DNA of 64,000 nt from Rhodoferax sp. (GCF_018780565.1 NZ_JADMJN010000005.1:372001-436000), one strand, 5' to 3'; shown: positions 44,125-54,540, counted from the stretch's first letter. The notes: generated by a model not told the origin, from the sequence alone. A program made the numbers and translations.

Positions 44125-44496
44125 GTGCGAAAAAAGTCAAGTACCCCCAACCGTAGCTTCAAGGTAGCCGATCAGATCCAGCGCGATCTGACTGAGCTGA
44201 TCGCGCGCGAACTCAAGGATCCGCGGGTGGGGATGGTGACGATTCAGGCGGTCGAGGTGACCCCTGACTATGCGCACGCCAAGGTTTTTTTCAGTCTTCT
44301 GGCGGGTGATTCGAAGCAATGTACGGAAGGTCTGAACCAGGCGGCCGGGTTTCTGCGCGCCGGCTTGTTCAAGCGCTTGCATATTCATACGGTGCCAACG
44401 CTGCATTTCGTGTTTGATCGCACGACGGAACGAGCTGCGGACATGAATGCCTTGATTGCGCAGGCGGTTGCTTCGCGGTCGAAAAACGAGGATTGA
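44125..44496 (+). CDS. rbfA: Ribosome-binding factor A
   Basis: A 123-residue KH-fold protein that acts on the 5' region of 16S rRNA in 30S maturation. The chain has [45 protein letters not shown] and [12 protein letters not shown], all typical. The GTG at 44125 is the best start. The stop is one base before the truB ATG, so the two are coupled. Confidence 0.95.
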   Translation: MRKKSSTPNRSFKVADQIQRDLTELIARELKDPRVGMVTIQAVEVTPDYAHAKVFFSLLAGDSKQCTEGLNQAAGFLRAGLFKRLHIHTVPTLHFVFDRTTERAADMNALIAQAVASRSKNED

Positions 44497-44497
44497 C

Positions 44498-45517
44498 ATG
44501 GTAAAAGCGCCGCGAGCACGGGTTGCCAGGCGCCCCGTGCATGGGGTGCTGTTGCTGGACAAGCCTTTGGGTTGGTCGAGCAACGACGCCTTGCAAAAGG
44601 TCAAATGGCTGTTGCGTGCGGAGAAGGCCGGGCATACCGGCACGCTTGACCCGCTTGCAACAGGCGTTTTGCCGCTGTGCTTTGGTGCCGCGACGAAGTT
44701 CAGTCAGCTCCAGCTGGATGCTGACAAGACCTACGAGGCGGTGGCGCAGCTGGGGGTCAAGACCAGTACCGGGGATGCCGAGGGCGATGTGATTGAGGAG
44801 CGGCCGGTCAATGTGACCGAGGCAGACCTCAGCCATGTGGCGCCGCAGTTCACCGGCCTGATCCGCCAAGTACCGCCGATGCACAGTGCATTGAAGAAGG
44901 ATGGCAAGGCGTTGTACGAGTACGCGCGCGCCGGCATTGAGGTGGAGCGGGAAGCCCGCGAAGTGACGATTTATGAGCTAAAAATGCTTTTAGCCTCCGT
45001 CAACAGTGCGCAACCAGCTATCAAAATGATAGTTAAATGCAGCAAAGGCACCTACATCCGAACGCTTGGCGAGGATATCGGAGAGGCCTTGGGCTGTGGC
45101 GCGCATTTGACTGCGCTGCGACGGGTCGAGACGGGCGGCTTCCACGTGTCACAAGCGGTGACGCTGGAGGCACTGGAAGCCATGACGGAGGACGAGCGCT
45201 TGAGTTGCCTGATGCCCGTGGAGTCGCTGCTTTGCGATCACATGGTTGTCACGCTGGATGGTGAGAATGCAGGACGATTCCTCAGTGGCGTGCGCCGCCG
45301 GGGAAACTGGCCTGACACGGGGTTGGTGGCTGTATACGGCGAACAACCTCGCGCTTTGCTGGGCACTGCCCATGTCAAAGCGGGTGAATTGATACCCGGG
45401 CGGCTGTTGAGTCCGCCTGAGATTGAGCAAATATTGGGCAATTGTGGAACGGGTGTGAGCGCACAGCACGCAACTCTGGCCTCAAGCACCCCGATGACAC
45501 ATATTGACCAGATTTAA
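44498..45517 (+). CDS. truB: tRNA pseudouridine(55) synthase TruB
   Basis: A 339-residue enzyme that makes pseudouridine 55 in the tRNA T loop. The catalytic aspartate is in [16 protein letters not shown], near residue 47. [25 protein letters not shown] and [15 protein letters not shown] are also family motifs. ATG 44498 follows GAGG. The segment between IYEL and CSKGTYIR is about four residues longer than in E. coli. It is encoded by two adjacent AT-rich inverted repeats (44977-44994 and 45017-45033). The C-terminus extends past the PUA domain with a serine/threonine-rich tail. Confidence 0.95.
   Translation: MVKAPRARVARRPVHGVLLLDKPLGWSSNDALQKVKWLLRAEKAGHTGTLDPLATGVLPLCFGAATKFSQLQLDADKTYEAVAQLGVKTSTGDAEGDVIEERPVNVTEADLSHVAPQFTGLIRQVPPMHSALKKDGKALYEYARAGIEVEREAREVTIYELKMLLASVNSAQPAIKMIVKCSKGTYIRTLGEDIGEALGCGAHLTALRRVETGGFHVSQAVTLEALEAMTEDERLSCLMPVESLLCDHMVVTLDGENAGRFLSGVRRRGNWPDTGLVAVYGEQPRALLGTAHVKAGELIPGRLLSPPEIEQILGNCGTGVSAQHATLASSTPMTHIDQI
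44977..44994. repeat. GCTA-N10-TAGC element in truB, first copy
   Basis: GCTA (44977-44980) and TAGC (44991-44994) flank AAAATGCTTT. It is in frame within truB and 22 bases before a second element. Confidence 0.4.
45017..45033. repeat. GCTAT-N7-ATAGT element in truB, second copy
   Basis: GCTAT (45017-45021) pairs with ATAGT (45029-45033), allowing one G-T pair, around CAAAATG. TAAATGCAGC follows, a tail shared with other copies. Confidence 0.45.
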
Positions 45518-45530
45518 GAGAAAGTGAATC

Positions 45531-47354
45531 ATGACCATTAAGCAAATCAGAAACATCGCCATCATCGCCCACGTCGATCATGGCAAGACCACCATGGTCG
45601 ACCAATTGCTGCGCCAGTCCGGCACCTTCGCCGAGCACGAAAAAGTGGTCGACACCGTGATGGACAACAATGCCATCGAGAAAGAGCGTGGCATCACGAT
45701 TCTGGCCAAGAACTGCGCTGTGACCTGGGAAGGCACGCACATCAATATCGTCGACACCCCCGGACACGCCGACTTCGGCGGTGAAGTGGAACGCGCCTTG
45801 TCCATGGTCGACGGCGTGGTGCTGCTGATCGATGCGCAGGAAGGCCCCATGCCCCAGACCCGCTTTGTGACCAAGAAGGCGCTGGCCCTGGGTTTGAAGC
45901 CGATCCTGGTGGTGAACAAGGTGGACAAGCCCGGTGCACGTCCCGACTTCGTGGTCAACGCCGCGTTCGACTTGTTCGACAAGCTCGGTGCCACTGACGA
46001 GCAGCTGGATTTCCCCGTCGTTTACGCCTCCGGCATCAACGGCTGGTCGTCGATGGAAGAGGGCGCGCAGGGCGAGCAGTGGGGCCCTGATATGTCGGCT
46101 CTGTTCAATACCATCCTGAAGCACGTGCCACCCCAAAAGGGTGATCCGGCAGCACCGCTGCAACTTCAGATTTCCGCGCTTGATTTCTCGACCTTTGTCG
46201 GCCGTATCGGTGTGGGACGCATCAGCCAGGGCACGATCAAACCCATGATGGACGTGGTCGTCATGGAAGGCCCGGACGGCAAACCCGTCAAAGGCCGTAT
46301 CAATCAGGTACTGACGTTCCAGGGCCTGGAGCGCGTGCAGGCCACCGAAGCTGGTCCCGGCGAAATTGTGCTGATCAACGGTATCAATGAGATTGGCATT
46401 GGTGTCACGATCACCGACCCGATCAATCCGGCGCCACTGCCCATGCTCAAGGTTGATGAACCCACCCTGACCATGAACTTCTGCGTCAACACCAGCCCCC
46501 TGGCCGGTCGCGAAGGCAAGTACGTCACCAGCCGCCAGATCTGGGATCGCCTGCAAAAAGAACTGCAGCACAACGTGGCCTTGCGCGTCAAGGAAACCGA
46601 TGAAGAAGGTATCTTCGAAGTCATGGGCCGCGGTGAACTGCACTTGACTATTTTGCTGGAAAACATGCGCCGCGAAGGCTACGAACTGGCCGTATCCAAA
46701 CCGCGCGTTGTGTTCAAGGATGTGGATGGCGTGCGCTACGAGCCCATCGAATTGGTGACTGCCGACATTGAAGAGCAACACCAGGGCGGCGTGATGCAGG
46801 CCTTGGGTGAACGCAAGGGCGACTTGGTGAATATGGAGCCGGACGGTCGTGGCCGTGTACGCCTGGAGTACCGCATCCCGGCGCGGGGTTTGATCGGATT
46901 CACCAACGAATTCCTGAACTTGACCCGTGGCTCCGGCCTGATCTCCAACATCTTCGACAGCTACGAGCCGCACAAAGGCGACATCGGTGGCCGTAAAAAC
47001 GGTGTGTTGATTTCCATGGATGCTGGTGAAATCTTCACCTATGCGCTGGGCAAACTCGATGATCGCGGCCGCATGTTCGTCAAGGCCAACGATCCGGTAT
47101 ATGAGGGCATGATCGTCGGCATCCACAGCCGTGACAACGATCTGGTGGTAAACGCCACGCGCACCAAGCAGCTCACCAACTTCCGTGTCAGCGGCAAGGA
47201 AGACGCGATCAAGATCACGCCCCCGATCGAATGCACACTGGAATATGGTGTGGAGTTCATTGAAGACGACGAGTTGGTCGAAATCACGCCCAAGTCGATC
47301 CGCCTGCGCAAGCGCTACCTGACCGAGAGCGAGCGCAAGCGCGCTGGACGCTAA
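45531..47354 (+). CDS. typA: Ribosome-associated GTPase TypA/BipA
   Basis: A 607-residue translational GTPase related to EF-G, involved in 50S assembly and stress growth. G motifs are AHVDHGKTTMVDQLL (G1), ERGITILAKN (G2), VDTPGHADFGGEVERAL (G3) and VNKVDKPGAR (G4). The C-terminal TypA-specific domain (about 480-607) has GEIFTYALGKLDDRGRMF. Length matches E. coli. It follows truB by 13 bases and is followed by a good terminator, so it closes the operon or is a single gene at its end. Confidence 0.96.
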   Translation: MTIKQIRNIAIIAHVDHGKTTMVDQLLRQSGTFAEHEKVVDTVMDNNAIEKERGITILAKNCAVTWEGTHINIVDTPGHADFGGEVERALSMVDGVVLLIDAQEGPMPQTRFVTKKALALGLKPILVVNKVDKPGARPDFVVNAAFDLFDKLGATDEQLDFPVVYASGINGWSSMEEGAQGEQWGPDMSALFNTILKHVPPQKGDPAAPLQLQISALDFSTFVGRIGVGRISQGTIKPMMDVVVMEGPDGKPVKGRINQVLTFQGLERVQATEAGPGEIVLINGINEIGIGVTITDPINPAPLPMLKVDEPTLTMNFCVNTSPLAGREGKYVTSRQIWDRLQKELQHNVALRVKETDEEGIFEVMGRGELHLTILLENMRREGYELAVSKPRVVFKDVDGVRYEPIELVTADIEEQHQGGVMQALGERKGDLVNMEPDGRGRVRLEYRIPARGLIGFTNEFLNLTRGSGLISNIFDSYEPHKGDIGGRKNGVLISMDAGEIFTYALGKLDDRGRMFVKANDPVYEGMIVGIHSRDNDLVVNATRTKQLTNFRVSGKEDAIKITPPIECTLEYGVEFIEDDELVEITPKSIRLRKRYLTESERKRAGR

Positions 47355-47397
47355 ACCGTGCCTCAAGAACATTTCGTCTCTCTTTGAGCCGGAATTC

Positions 47398-47424
47398 AAA
47401 GCGGGCTTGATAGCCCGCTTTTTT
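47398..47424 (+). terminator. Rho-independent terminator after typA
   Basis: GCGGGCT (47401-47407) pairs with AGCCCGC (47412-47418) around TGAT, flanked by AAA and a six-T run. It ends the long rimP-to-typA transcript, 10 bases before the next start. Confidence 0.92.
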
Positions 47425-47434
47425 CATTTTCACC

Positions 47435-48307
47435 ATGAAACTCAGCCACAACCGGGCGGTGCTCCTGATGGTGGCGGTAACCCTGATGTGGTCCACCGCC
47501 GGTGTCGTGACGCGCCATCTGGAGGCGGCTCGAAGTTTTGAGGTGACCTTCTGGCGCTCAGCTTTCACAGCTTTGTCTTTGCTGGTGATACTGCCCATTT
47601 TCCAGGGACGACAAGTCTTTCGCCAGATCCGCCAGGGCTCAGCGGCCTTCTGGACTTCGGGCGTCTGCTGGAGCGTGATGTTCACCTCCTTCATGCTGGC
47701 GCTCACCCTGACCAGCGTGGCCAATGTGCTGGTGACGATGTCCATTGGGCCTTTGCTGACCGCCGTGCTGGCGTGGGTCTTTATCGGACACCGCATTCCG
47801 ATGCGTACCTGGATCGCGATTGTGGTGGCGGGTGCCGGCATGGCCTACATGTACGCGGCCGAGGTCGGTGAGGCGTCGCTTGTGGCCATCCTGGTGACGC
47901 TTTGCGTCCCTTTGGGGGGCGCGGTGAACTGGACCCTGACCCAACACGCTCATGCGCAGGGTCAGGATGTGGATCTGGTTCCTGCGGTTTTGGTGGGGGC
48001 GGTGATCTCATCGGTCGTGACGCTGCCAATGGCGTTTCCGTTTCAGACCACGTCGCACGATCTGGCTTTGCTTGCTTTTCTCGGCTTGGGACAACTGGCT
48101 ATTCCCTGCGTACTGTCAGTGCTGTGCGCGCGCGTCCTCAAGGCACCGGAAATCGCTTTACTGGCCCTGCTCGAAGTCGTCTTTGGGATACTGCTCGCAT
48201 GGCTGGGCGCCCACGAAGTACCCCGTGCATCCGTTCTTGTCGGAGGCTTGGTGGTGATTGGTGCCCTGCTTGGTAACGAATTAATTGGATGGAGAAACAG
48301 AAAATGA
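47435..48307 (+). CDS. EamA/DMT-superfamily inner-membrane transporter
   Basis: A 290-residue protein with about ten hydrophobic segments arranged as two EamA repeats, the second starting near residue 155. The N-terminal VTLMWSTAGVVTRHLE and the internal MSIGPLLTAVLAWVFIGH are typical of drug/metabolite exporters. Substrate cannot be called. Its stop overlaps the next ATG by four bases (ATGA), so it is co-transcribed with the hydroxyisobutyryl-CoA hydrolase gene. Confidence 0.85.
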   Translation: MKLSHNRAVLLMVAVTLMWSTAGVVTRHLEAARSFEVTFWRSAFTALSLLVILPIFQGRQVFRQIRQGSAAFWTSGVCWSVMFTSFMLALTLTSVANVLVTMSIGPLLTAVLAWVFIGHRIPMRTWIAIVVAGAGMAYMYAAEVGEASLVAILVTLCVPLGGAVNWTLTQHAHAQGQDVDLVPAVLVGAVISSVVTLPMAFPFQTTSHDLALLAFLGLGQLAIPCVLSVLCARVLKAPEIALLALLEVVFGILLAWLGAHEVPRASVLVGGLVVIGALLGNELIGWRNRK

Positions 48308-49431
48308 ATGCACAAAATGCCTTGCCCGCTGACGATGCTCCCGACGTGCTGACCGAGGTTCGCGGTCAGGTGGGGTTTATCACGCTCAACAGACCCAAGG
48401 CCCTCAATGCCTTGTCGCTTGGCATGGTCCGGGCGCTGACGGCGTGTTTGCTGGCCTGGCGCGACGATGCCATCGTCAAGGCCGTGGCTATTCGTGGCAC
48501 CAACAAGACAGGTCCTTTTGGCGCTTTTTGTGCCGGGGGCGACATCCGCTTTTTCCATCAGGCCGCATTGGCTGGCAACCCTGAGCTGGAAGACTTCTTT
48601 ACCGAAGAATACGCACTCAATCACCTGATTCACAACTATCCCAAGCCCTATATCGCCTTCATGGACGGCATCGTCATGGGCGGTGGCATGGGCGTCAGTC
48701 AGGGCGCTTCGCATCGCCTGGTGACAAGTCGCACCAAAATGGCGATGCCGGAAACCCACATCGGTTTGTTTCCCGATGTCGGCGGCGGCTATTTTCTGAG
48801 CCGTTGCCCCGGTCGCGCCGGAGAATGGCTTGCACTGACAGGTGAAATTCTGGACGGCCCTGCCGCCGTGTCGCTGGGCTTGGCAGATGCCTGCTTCGAC
48901 GCCAGCCAAATGCCCCTGGCCTGGGATTCCCTGGCAAGCCTGAATTTCGACCAGAGTGATGCGCTGAAAAACTGGATCGCTATGTATTCAATAGCGGGGG
49001 AATCAACCACTTCGTTGGCTGGAGCGCAGATTGATCGGTATTTTTCGCTTGATTCGGTGACTGGGATTGTGCAGGCCCTGGCAGCCGAGGGTGATGAATG
49101 GTCGAAACAGACCCTTGCTACCTTGCGCAAGCGTTCCCCGCTCATGCTGCATGTGGTGCTTGAACAGATTCGCCGCGCCCGGACCATGAGCCTGGCAGAA
49201 GACCTGCGCATGGAGCGCGATATCGTGCGTCATTGCTTCAGCACATTGCACCTGGGACGTTCAGGCGCAGCGTCCGAAACGGTAGAAGGTATCCGTGCTC
49301 TGGCAGTTGACAAGGATCACCATCCCAAGTGGCATCCGCAGCGCATCGAGGAGGTAACGCCGGACCAGGTTGAACCGTTTTTCCAGTCGCCCTGGCCAGT
49401 GTGGGCGCATCCCTTGCGGGAACTTACCTGA
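48304..49431 (+). CDS. 3-hydroxyisobutyryl-CoA hydrolase / enoyl-CoA hydratase family protein
   Basis: A 375-residue crotonase-fold enzyme. CAGGDIRFFHQAAL forms the oxyanion hole. IVMGGGMGVSQGASHR and MPETHIGLFPDVGGGYFLSR carry the catalytic Glu and Asp usual for 3-hydroxyisobutyryl-CoA hydrolases of valine breakdown. The long C-terminal region also fits that group, not short enoyl-CoA hydratases. ATG 48304 follows GGAGAAA. A perfect 6-bp inverted repeat (48978-48996) lies in frame in a non-conserved part, coding AMYSIAG. Confidence 0.85.
   Translation: MNAQNALPADDAPDVLTEVRGQVGFITLNRPKALNALSLGMVRALTACLLAWRDDAIVKAVAIRGTNKTGPFGAFCAGGDIRFFHQAALAGNPELEDFFTEEYALNHLIHNYPKPYIAFMDGIVMGGGMGVSQGASHRLVTSRTKMAMPETHIGLFPDVGGGYFLSRCPGRAGEWLALTGEILDGPAAVSLGLADACFDASQMPLAWDSLASLNFDQSDALKNWIAMYSIAGESTTSLAGAQIDRYFSLDSVTGIVQALAAEGDEWSKQTLATLRKRSPLMLHVVLEQIRRARTMSLAEDLRMERDIVRHCFSTLHLGRSGAASETVEGIRALAVDKDHHPKWHPQRIEEVTPDQVEPFFQSPWPVWAHPLRELT
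48978..48996. repeat. Perfect inverted repeat CGCTAT-N7-ATAGCG within a coding region
   Basis: The arms CGCTAT (48978-48983) and ATAGCG (48991-48996) are exact reverse complements around GTATTCA. It is among the cleanest copies of the dispersed element and lies in frame in the hydrolase gene. Confidence 0.55.
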
Positions 49432-49432
49432 A

Positions 49433-49906
49433 CTATCGATGATGGGTCTTCATGGCCCGTTCAACTTCGCGCTTGCCTTCCCGATCCTTGATGGTGTCCC
49501 GCTTGTCGTGTTCGGCTTTGCCTTTGGCCAAGGCAATCTCACACTTGACCTTGCCGGCCTTCCAGTGCAAATTGATCGGCACCAAGGTGTAGCCTTTTTG
49601 CTCTATTTTCCCAATCAGGCGCTTGATTTCCTCTTTGTGCATCAAGAGCTTCTTGGTACGCACTTTGTCGGGGCTGATGTGTGTGGAAGCCGTATTCAGC
49701 GGATGGATCTGCAACCCAATAATGAACAGCTCGCCATTGCGAATAACCACATAACCATCGGTGAGCTGCACCTTGCCTTCGCGCAACGATTTAACTTCCC
49801 AGCCCTCAAGAACAAGGCCTGCCTCAAACCGTTCTTCAAAAAAATAGTTGTAAGCAGCTTTCTTGTTGTCAGCAATGCGGGTCGCGGTATCGGGTTTCTT
49901 GGCCAT
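49433..49906 (-). CDS. smpB: SsrA-binding protein SmpB
   Basis: A 157-residue protein that carries tmRNA to stalled ribosomes. Motifs include [32 protein letters not shown] and a basic C-terminal tail ([13 protein letters not shown]) that enters the mRNA channel. It converges on the hydrolase gene with a one-base gap and is divergent from ratA by 68 bases, the same neighbourhood as in E. coli. The tmRNA gene is not in the window. Confidence 0.96.
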   Translation of the reverse strand: MAKKPDTATRIADNKKAAYNYFFEERFEAGLVLEGWEVKSLREGKVQLTDGYVVIRNGELFIIGLQIHPLNTASTHISPDKVRTKKLLMHKEEIKRLIGKIEQKGYTLVPINLHWKAGKVKCEIALAKGKAEHDKRDTIKDREGKREVERAMKTHHR

Positions 49907-49974
49907 ATAGTCGAAGTGGGGGTGTAAATGGTGCGTACAAGGCTTGTCTACAATCCCGCGCAGACCTCCATTCT

Positions 49975-50418
49975 ATGAAAACCGTAAAGAAGTCCGTCCT
50001 GATCTGGTACAGCCCCCAAGAAATGTATGTTCTGGTGACTGAGGTAGACCAATACCCCAAATTTTTACCATGGTGCGATCACGCCCGCGTGGTCAGTTCT
50101 GATGAGACGGGCATGACGGCCGAGGTCGGGATATCCTTCAGTGGCATCCGCCAGACTTTCACCACGCGCAATGAACACACGCAAGGGCGGCAAGTAGCCA
50201 TGACGCTGGTGAATGGCCCTTTTTCAAAGCTGGACGGCGAGTGGAATTTCCTGCCGCTTGGCGATGGTTCGCAAAGAGCCTGCAAGGTCGAACTGAGCTT
50301 GAGCTACGGGTTTGAAAACGCGACACTTGGTAAATTGGTGGGGCCTGTGTTCGACAAAATCGCCGCGAGTTTGGTAGACGCCTTCGTCAAACGAGCCGCA
50401 CAAGTCTATGGTGAGTGA
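49975..50418 (+). CDS. ratA: START/COQ10-type ubiquinone-binding protein, RatA family
   Basis: A 147-residue polyketide cyclase/START-fold protein. It begins MKTVKKSVLIWYSPQEMYVLVTEV and has YPKFLPWCDHARV and GPFSKLDGEWNF, as in E. coli RatA and mitochondrial Coq10. The family binds quinone or lipids; E. coli RatA has been described as a ribosome association toxin, though that role is debated. It is followed by rnfH with a one-base gap. Confidence 0.92.
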   Translation: MKTVKKSVLIWYSPQEMYVLVTEVDQYPKFLPWCDHARVVSSDETGMTAEVGISFSGIRQTFTTRNEHTQGRQVAMTLVNGPFSKLDGEWNFLPLGDGSQRACKVELSLSYGFENATLGKLVGPVFDKIAASLVDAFVKRAAQVYGE

Positions 50419-50419
50419 C

Positions 50420-50755
50420 ATGAGACTCAGCGTGACCGTGGTCTATTCGCCGGCACCACGTGAAGTGCGTGAGTTCACCTTGAGCGTCGCGCCCTTATGC
50501 TCCGTTTTGCAGGCGCTTGGCGCCAGTGGTCTCCTGCAGTCATTTCCAGACATTGATCTGCGAACCGCTGTGGTGGGGGTTTGGGGCCGCAAAGTCCCGT
50601 TGACTCAGGTACTCCGAGACAATGATCGGATCGAAATCTACCGAACGCTTACCGTAGACCCCAAAATGGCACGACGGGAGCGCTTTGCGAAGCAAGGAGC
50701 AAGGACCACGGGACTGTTCATCAAGAAACGCCCCGGGGCCAAAGCAGGCTACTGA
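50420..50755 (+). CDS. rnfH: RnfH family ubiquitin-like protein
   Basis: A 111-residue beta-grasp protein of the RnfH (YfjF) family, beginning MRLSVTVVYSPAPREVRE. It contains LRTAVVGVWGRKVPLTQVLRDNDRIEIYR, the typical core, followed by a basic tail. ATG 50420 is preceded by GGTGAG. ATG 50408 or GTG 50411 would overlap ratA. The family is paired with ratA in many proteobacteria; its job is not known. Confidence 0.9.
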   Translation: MRLSVTVVYSPAPREVREFTLSVAPLCSVLQALGASGLLQSFPDIDLRTAVVGVWGRKVPLTQVLRDNDRIEIYRTLTVDPKMARRERFAKQGARTTGLFIKKRPGAKAGY

Positions 50756-50787
50756 AGCTGCCTATCCGACGCTGCGCCCGGGGGTAA

Positions 50788-51312
50788 TTATTTGCAGTCC
50801 GAGTCGATAATGGCCTGGATGCGTTTGGTTTCAGCCGCACGCGCGGCCTCATCCATCACTTCACGCTCGCCTTTTTCATTGGTTCGCGATACACGCACGC
50901 CCGAATCAAATGTGGCCTTGCTTTGCTTGGCGCGGGCGCAATTTTCGATCCTGGCTTTCAGAATTCGCTCTTCTTCAGCCTTGCGCTTGGCCAGTTCAGC
51001 TTCTTCGGCCTTCTTTTTCTTTTCAGCCAATTCCTTGTCAACGCCACTTGATTTCGGTGCGCTTGCGCCGCCCTGTGGACCTGATGCCGTCGTAGCGCTC
51101 GATGCGTCCATGCCTGTGCTTACGGGGGTACTTGGCACTGTCGTTACAGAACCACCGGGTCGCTTGAGAATGTTCTTCTCCAGAATGTCGGAGGGCGGCG
51201 CACGATCGCTGAATACCTTACGGCCATCCTTGTCGATCCATTGCCACTGTGCCGATGCGGCCATCGAAAGCAGACAAACCGCCATCACCAAGATTTTTTG
51301 AATGAGCTTCAT
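50788..51312 (-). CDS. DUF4124 domain exported protein
   Basis: A 174-residue protein with a signal peptide ([21 protein letters not shown]). A DUF4124 domain at 22-50 reads [20 protein letters not shown] serine/threonine/glycine-rich linker leads to a charged coiled coil ([20 protein letters not shown]) with two cysteines nearby (ENCARA, DSDC). It would lie in the periplasm. Function unknown; the family is common in Burkholderiales. It is divergent from guaB. Confidence 0.85.
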   Translation of the reverse strand: MKLIQKILVMAVCLLSMAASAQWQWIDKDGRKVFSDRAPPSDILEKNILKRPGGSVTTVPSTPVSTGMDASSATTASGPQGGASAPKSSGVDKELAEKKKKAEEAELAKRKAEEERILKARIENCARAKQSKATFDSGVRVSRTNEKGEREVMDEAARAAETKRIQAIIDSDCK

Positions 51313-51447
51313 GATTGGAGTTTAGCGCGCAGTAGTCGGGATTTTCAAGCGAGAAGCTCCTTTGCGGCCCTCGGTGTCTGTTTATCGCCATGCACCGGAG
51401 CGCAGGTCCGGATGACGCGGGTACAATTGTCCATTTGGAGCTCAGAC

Positions 51448-52917
51448 ATGCGCCTAATTGGTAAAGCGCTCACCTTCGACGATGTTCTGTTGGTGCCAGC
51501 GTTCTCCCAGGTCCTGCCCAAGGACACTTCCCTTGCAACCCGTTTTTCCCGCAATATCGCACTGAATTTGCCACTGGTCTCTGCGGCCATGGATACAGTG
51601 ACAGAGGCGCGACTGGCGATTGCCATTGCCCAGGAGGGCGGAATCGGAATCGTGCACAAGAACATGTCGGCGCAGGAGCAGGCTGCGCAGGTCGCCAAAG
51701 TCAAGCGCTACGAGTCCGGCGTGTTGCGTGACCCGGTCGTTATTACCCCTCATCACACGGTGCGCCAGGTCATTGAGTTGTCTGATCAACTCGGTGTCTC
51801 CGGCTTTCCGGTCTGCGACGGGGGCAAAGTTGTCGGCATTGTTACGGGTCGTGATTTGCGTTTCGAGACCCGTTATGACTTGCCGGTAAGCCATATCATG
51901 ACCCAGCGTGACAAGCTGGTGACGGTGCCCGACGGCACAACTCTGGCACAAGCCAAGGTGTTGCTGAACCAGTACAAAATTGAGCGTTTGCTCGTGGTCA
52001 ATGATGCGTTTGAGCTCAAAGGGCTGATTACGGTCAAGGACATCACCAAGCAAACAAGTTTCCCCAATGCTGCACGGGATGCACAGGGCAAGTTGCGTGT
52101 TGGTGCAGCCGTCGGAGTGGGCGAAGGCACGGAAGAGCGGGTTGAAGCGCTGGTGCGCGCCGGCGTGGATGCGATTGTGGTGGACACCGCGCATGGCCAT
52201 AGCAAGGGCGTGATCGAACGCGTGCGCTGGGTCAAGCAAAACTATCCTCAGGTTGACGTGATTGGCGGCAACATCGCTACCGGTGCGGCTGCGCTGGCAC
52301 TGGCCGAAGCAGGGGCAGACGCCGTCAAGGTGGGTATTGGTCCAGGCTCCATCTGCACTACCCGTATCGTGGCAGGGGTGGGTGTGCCGCAAATCATGGC
52401 GATTGACAGTGTCGCCACCGCGCTCAAGGGCAGCGGTATTCCTTTGATCGCTGACGGTGGCATCCGCTACAGCGGCGATATCTCCAAAGCCATTGCCGCT
52501 GGCGCCAGCAGCGTCATGATGGGCGGGATGTTTGCCGGAACCGAAGAGGCACCTGGTGAAGTCATCCTGTTTCAGGGTCGCAGTTACAAGAGCTACCGCG
52601 GCATGGGCAGCATTGGCGCCATGCAGCAGGGCAGTGCGGATCGCTATTTTCAGGAATCCACGACCGGCAATCCGAACGCCGACAAACTGGTGCCCGAAGG
52701 TATTGAAGGCCGCGTGCCGTACAAGGGCTCCATGGTTTCCATTGTGTTTCAGATGTCCGGTGGCGTGCGCGCGAGCATGGGCTATTGCGGCTGCGCCACG
52801 ATCGAAGACATGCAGAACCAGGCCGAGTTTGTGGAAATCACAACCGCCGGTATCCGTGAAAGCCATGTGCACGACGTGCAAATCACCAAAGAAGCGCCCA
52901 ACTACCGGGCTGACTGA
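51448..52917 (+). CDS. guaB: Inosine-5'-monophosphate dehydrogenase
   Basis: A 489-residue enzyme that oxidises IMP to XMP, the committed step of GMP synthesis. The chain starts [18 protein letters not shown]. Two CBS domains lie at about 95-205. The active-site loop [20 protein letters not shown] holds the catalytic cysteine near residue 305. The late flap [16 protein letters not shown] is present. ATG 51448 follows GGAG; the frame is open upstream without family similarity. A TACAAT box at 51422-51427 may be its -10. guaA follows after 12 bases. Confidence 0.96.
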   Translation: MRLIGKALTFDDVLLVPAFSQVLPKDTSLATRFSRNIALNLPLVSAAMDTVTEARLAIAIAQEGGIGIVHKNMSAQEQAAQVAKVKRYESGVLRDPVVITPHHTVRQVIELSDQLGVSGFPVCDGGKVVGIVTGRDLRFETRYDLPVSHIMTQRDKLVTVPDGTTLAQAKVLLNQYKIERLLVVNDAFELKGLITVKDITKQTSFPNAARDAQGKLRVGAAVGVGEGTEERVEALVRAGVDAIVVDTAHGHSKGVIERVRWVKQNYPQVDVIGGNIATGAAALALAEAGADAVKVGIGPGSICTTRIVAGVGVPQIMAIDSVATALKGSGIPLIADGGIRYSGDISKAIAAGASSVMMGGMFAGTEEAPGEVILFQGRSYKSYRGMGSIGAMQQGSADRYFQESTTGNPNADKLVPEGIEGRVPYKGSMVSIVFQMSGGVRASMGYCGCATIEDMQNQAEFVEITTAGIRESHVHDVQITKEAPNYRAD

Positions 52918-52929
52918 TCTGCAAAAACC

Positions 52930-54540
52930 ATGCACCAAAAAATTCTCATCCTTGACTTTGGTTCTCAAGTTACCCAATTGATTGCGCGGCGTGTGCGCGA
53001 AGCGCACGTGTTTTGTGAAGTTCATCCGTGTGACGTGAGTGACGACTGGGTGCGCGCGTATGCCAGAGATGGCATGCTCAAGGGCATCATTTTGTCGGGC
53101 AGTCACGCCAGCGTTTACGAAGAGACTACTGACAAGGCCCCACAAGCAGTATTTGAGTTGGGTGTGCCGGTTCTGGGTATTTGTTACGGTATGCAAACCA
53201 TGGCCCACCAATTGGGTGGACTGGTGCAGAGCGGTCACAAACGTGAATTTGGTCATGCGGATGTGAGGGCTCATGGCCACACACAATTGCTCAAGGGCAT
53301 TCAGGACTACGCCACGCCCGAAGGACACGGCATGTTGCAGGTCTGGATGAGCCACGGCGACAAGGTCACCGAGTTGCCGCATGGCTTCAAGCTCATGGCC
53401 AGCACCGACAGCTGCCCGATTGCCGGCATGGCCGACGAAGAGCGCCGGTTCTATGGTGTCCAGTTCCACCCGGAAGTAACGCACACCAAACGTGGCGCAG
53501 CCATTTTGGAACGCTTTGTGCTGGAAATCTGCGGTACCCGGTCGGACTGGATCATGGGCGACTACATCAGTGAAGCCGTTGAAAAAATCCGTGCACAAGT
53601 CGGCAAGGAAGAGGTCATTCTGGGCCTCTCCGGTGGTGTGGACTCATCGGTGGCAGCGGCGCTCATTCACCGCGCCATTGGCGACCAGCTTACTTGCGTG
53701 TTCGTTGACCACGGCTTGTTGCGCCTGAATGAAGGCGATCTGGTCATGGACATGTTTGTTGGCAAACTGCATGCCAAGGTGGTACGGGTCGATGCGGCGG
53801 AGCAGTTTTTGGGGCATTTGGCAGGGGTGAGTGAGCCTGAAGCCAAGCGCAAGATCATTGGTCGTGAGTTTGTGGAAGTGTTCAAGGCCGAAGCTGGCAA
53901 GCTCAAGAGCGACCAGTCGCGCCATGTTGCATGGCTGGCCCAAGGCACCATCTACCCCGATGTGATCGAATCGGGCGGGGCAAAGTCCAAGAAGGCTGTC
54001 ACGATCAAGAGCCATCACAATGTGGGTGGCCTGCCAGAACAATTGGGCCTCAAATTGCTGGAACCCTTGAGAGAACTGTTCAAGGATGAAGTGCGTGAAC
54101 TGGGCGTCGCTTTGGGCTTGCCCTATCACATGGTTTACCGCCATCCGTTCCCCGGACCGGGCTTGGGCGTGCGCATTCTGGGTGAAGTCAAGAAAGAATA
54201 CGCCGACTTGCTTCGTCGGGCCGATGCCATCTTTATCGAAGAGTTGCGCAATTTTATCGATGCTGAAAGCGGCAAGAGCTGGTACGACCTGACCAGCCAG
54301 GCTTTCACGGTGTTTTTGCCGGTCAAGAGTGTGGGCGTGATGGGTGATGGGCGAACCTACGATTACGTGGTGGCCCTGCGTGCCGTGCAGACCAGCGATT
54401 TCATGACCGCCGACTGGGCTGAGTTGCCCTATGCTTTGCTCAAGAAAGTATCCAGCCGCATCATCAACGAGGTTCGGGGCATCAATCGGGTGACTTATGA
54501 TGTCAGCAGCAAACCGCCAGCAACCATCGAATGGGAATGA
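52930..54540 (+). CDS. guaA: GMP synthase (glutamine-hydrolysing)
   Basis: A 536-residue enzyme that aminates XMP to GMP. The class I glutamine amidotransferase domain (1-200) has [19 protein letters not shown], with the nucleophile cysteine, and [11 protein letters not shown], with the His and Glu. The ATP-pyrophosphatase domain has [15 protein letters not shown]. The C-terminal dimerisation part ends [15 protein letters not shown]. It forms the guaBA operon with guaB. Confidence 0.97.
   Translation: MHQKILILDFGSQVTQLIARRVREAHVFCEVHPCDVSDDWVRAYARDGMLKGIILSGSHASVYEETTDKAPQAVFELGVPVLGICYGMQTMAHQLGGLVQSGHKREFGHADVRAHGHTQLLKGIQDYATPEGHGMLQVWMSHGDKVTELPHGFKLMASTDSCPIAGMADEERRFYGVQFHPEVTHTKRGAAILERFVLEICGTRSDWIMGDYISEAVEKIRAQVGKEEVILGLSGGVDSSVAAALIHRAIGDQLTCVFVDHGLLRLNEGDLVMDMFVGKLHAKVVRVDAAEQFLGHLAGVSEPEAKRKIIGREFVEVFKAEAGKLKSDQSRHVAWLAQGTIYPDVIESGGAKSKKAVTIKSHHNVGGLPEQLGLKLLEPLRELFKDEVRELGVALGLPYHMVYRHPFPGPGLGVRILGEVKKEYADLLRRADAIFIEELRNFIDAESGKSWYDLTSQAFTVFLPVKSVGVMGDGRTYDYVVALRAVQTSDFMTADWAELPYALLKKVSSRIINEVRGINRVTYDVSSKPPATIEWE

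Noticed and set aside
45375..47399. Long open frame (674 codons) on the minus strand opposite typA
   Set aside because: The plus strand encodes full-length TypA with all G motifs; the antisense text is only the mirror of its codon bias.
51454..53598. Long open frame (714 codons) on the minus strand opposite guaB and guaA
   Set aside because: It crosses two well-defined genes and their junction, and its translation is rich in His, Gly and Val with no domain.
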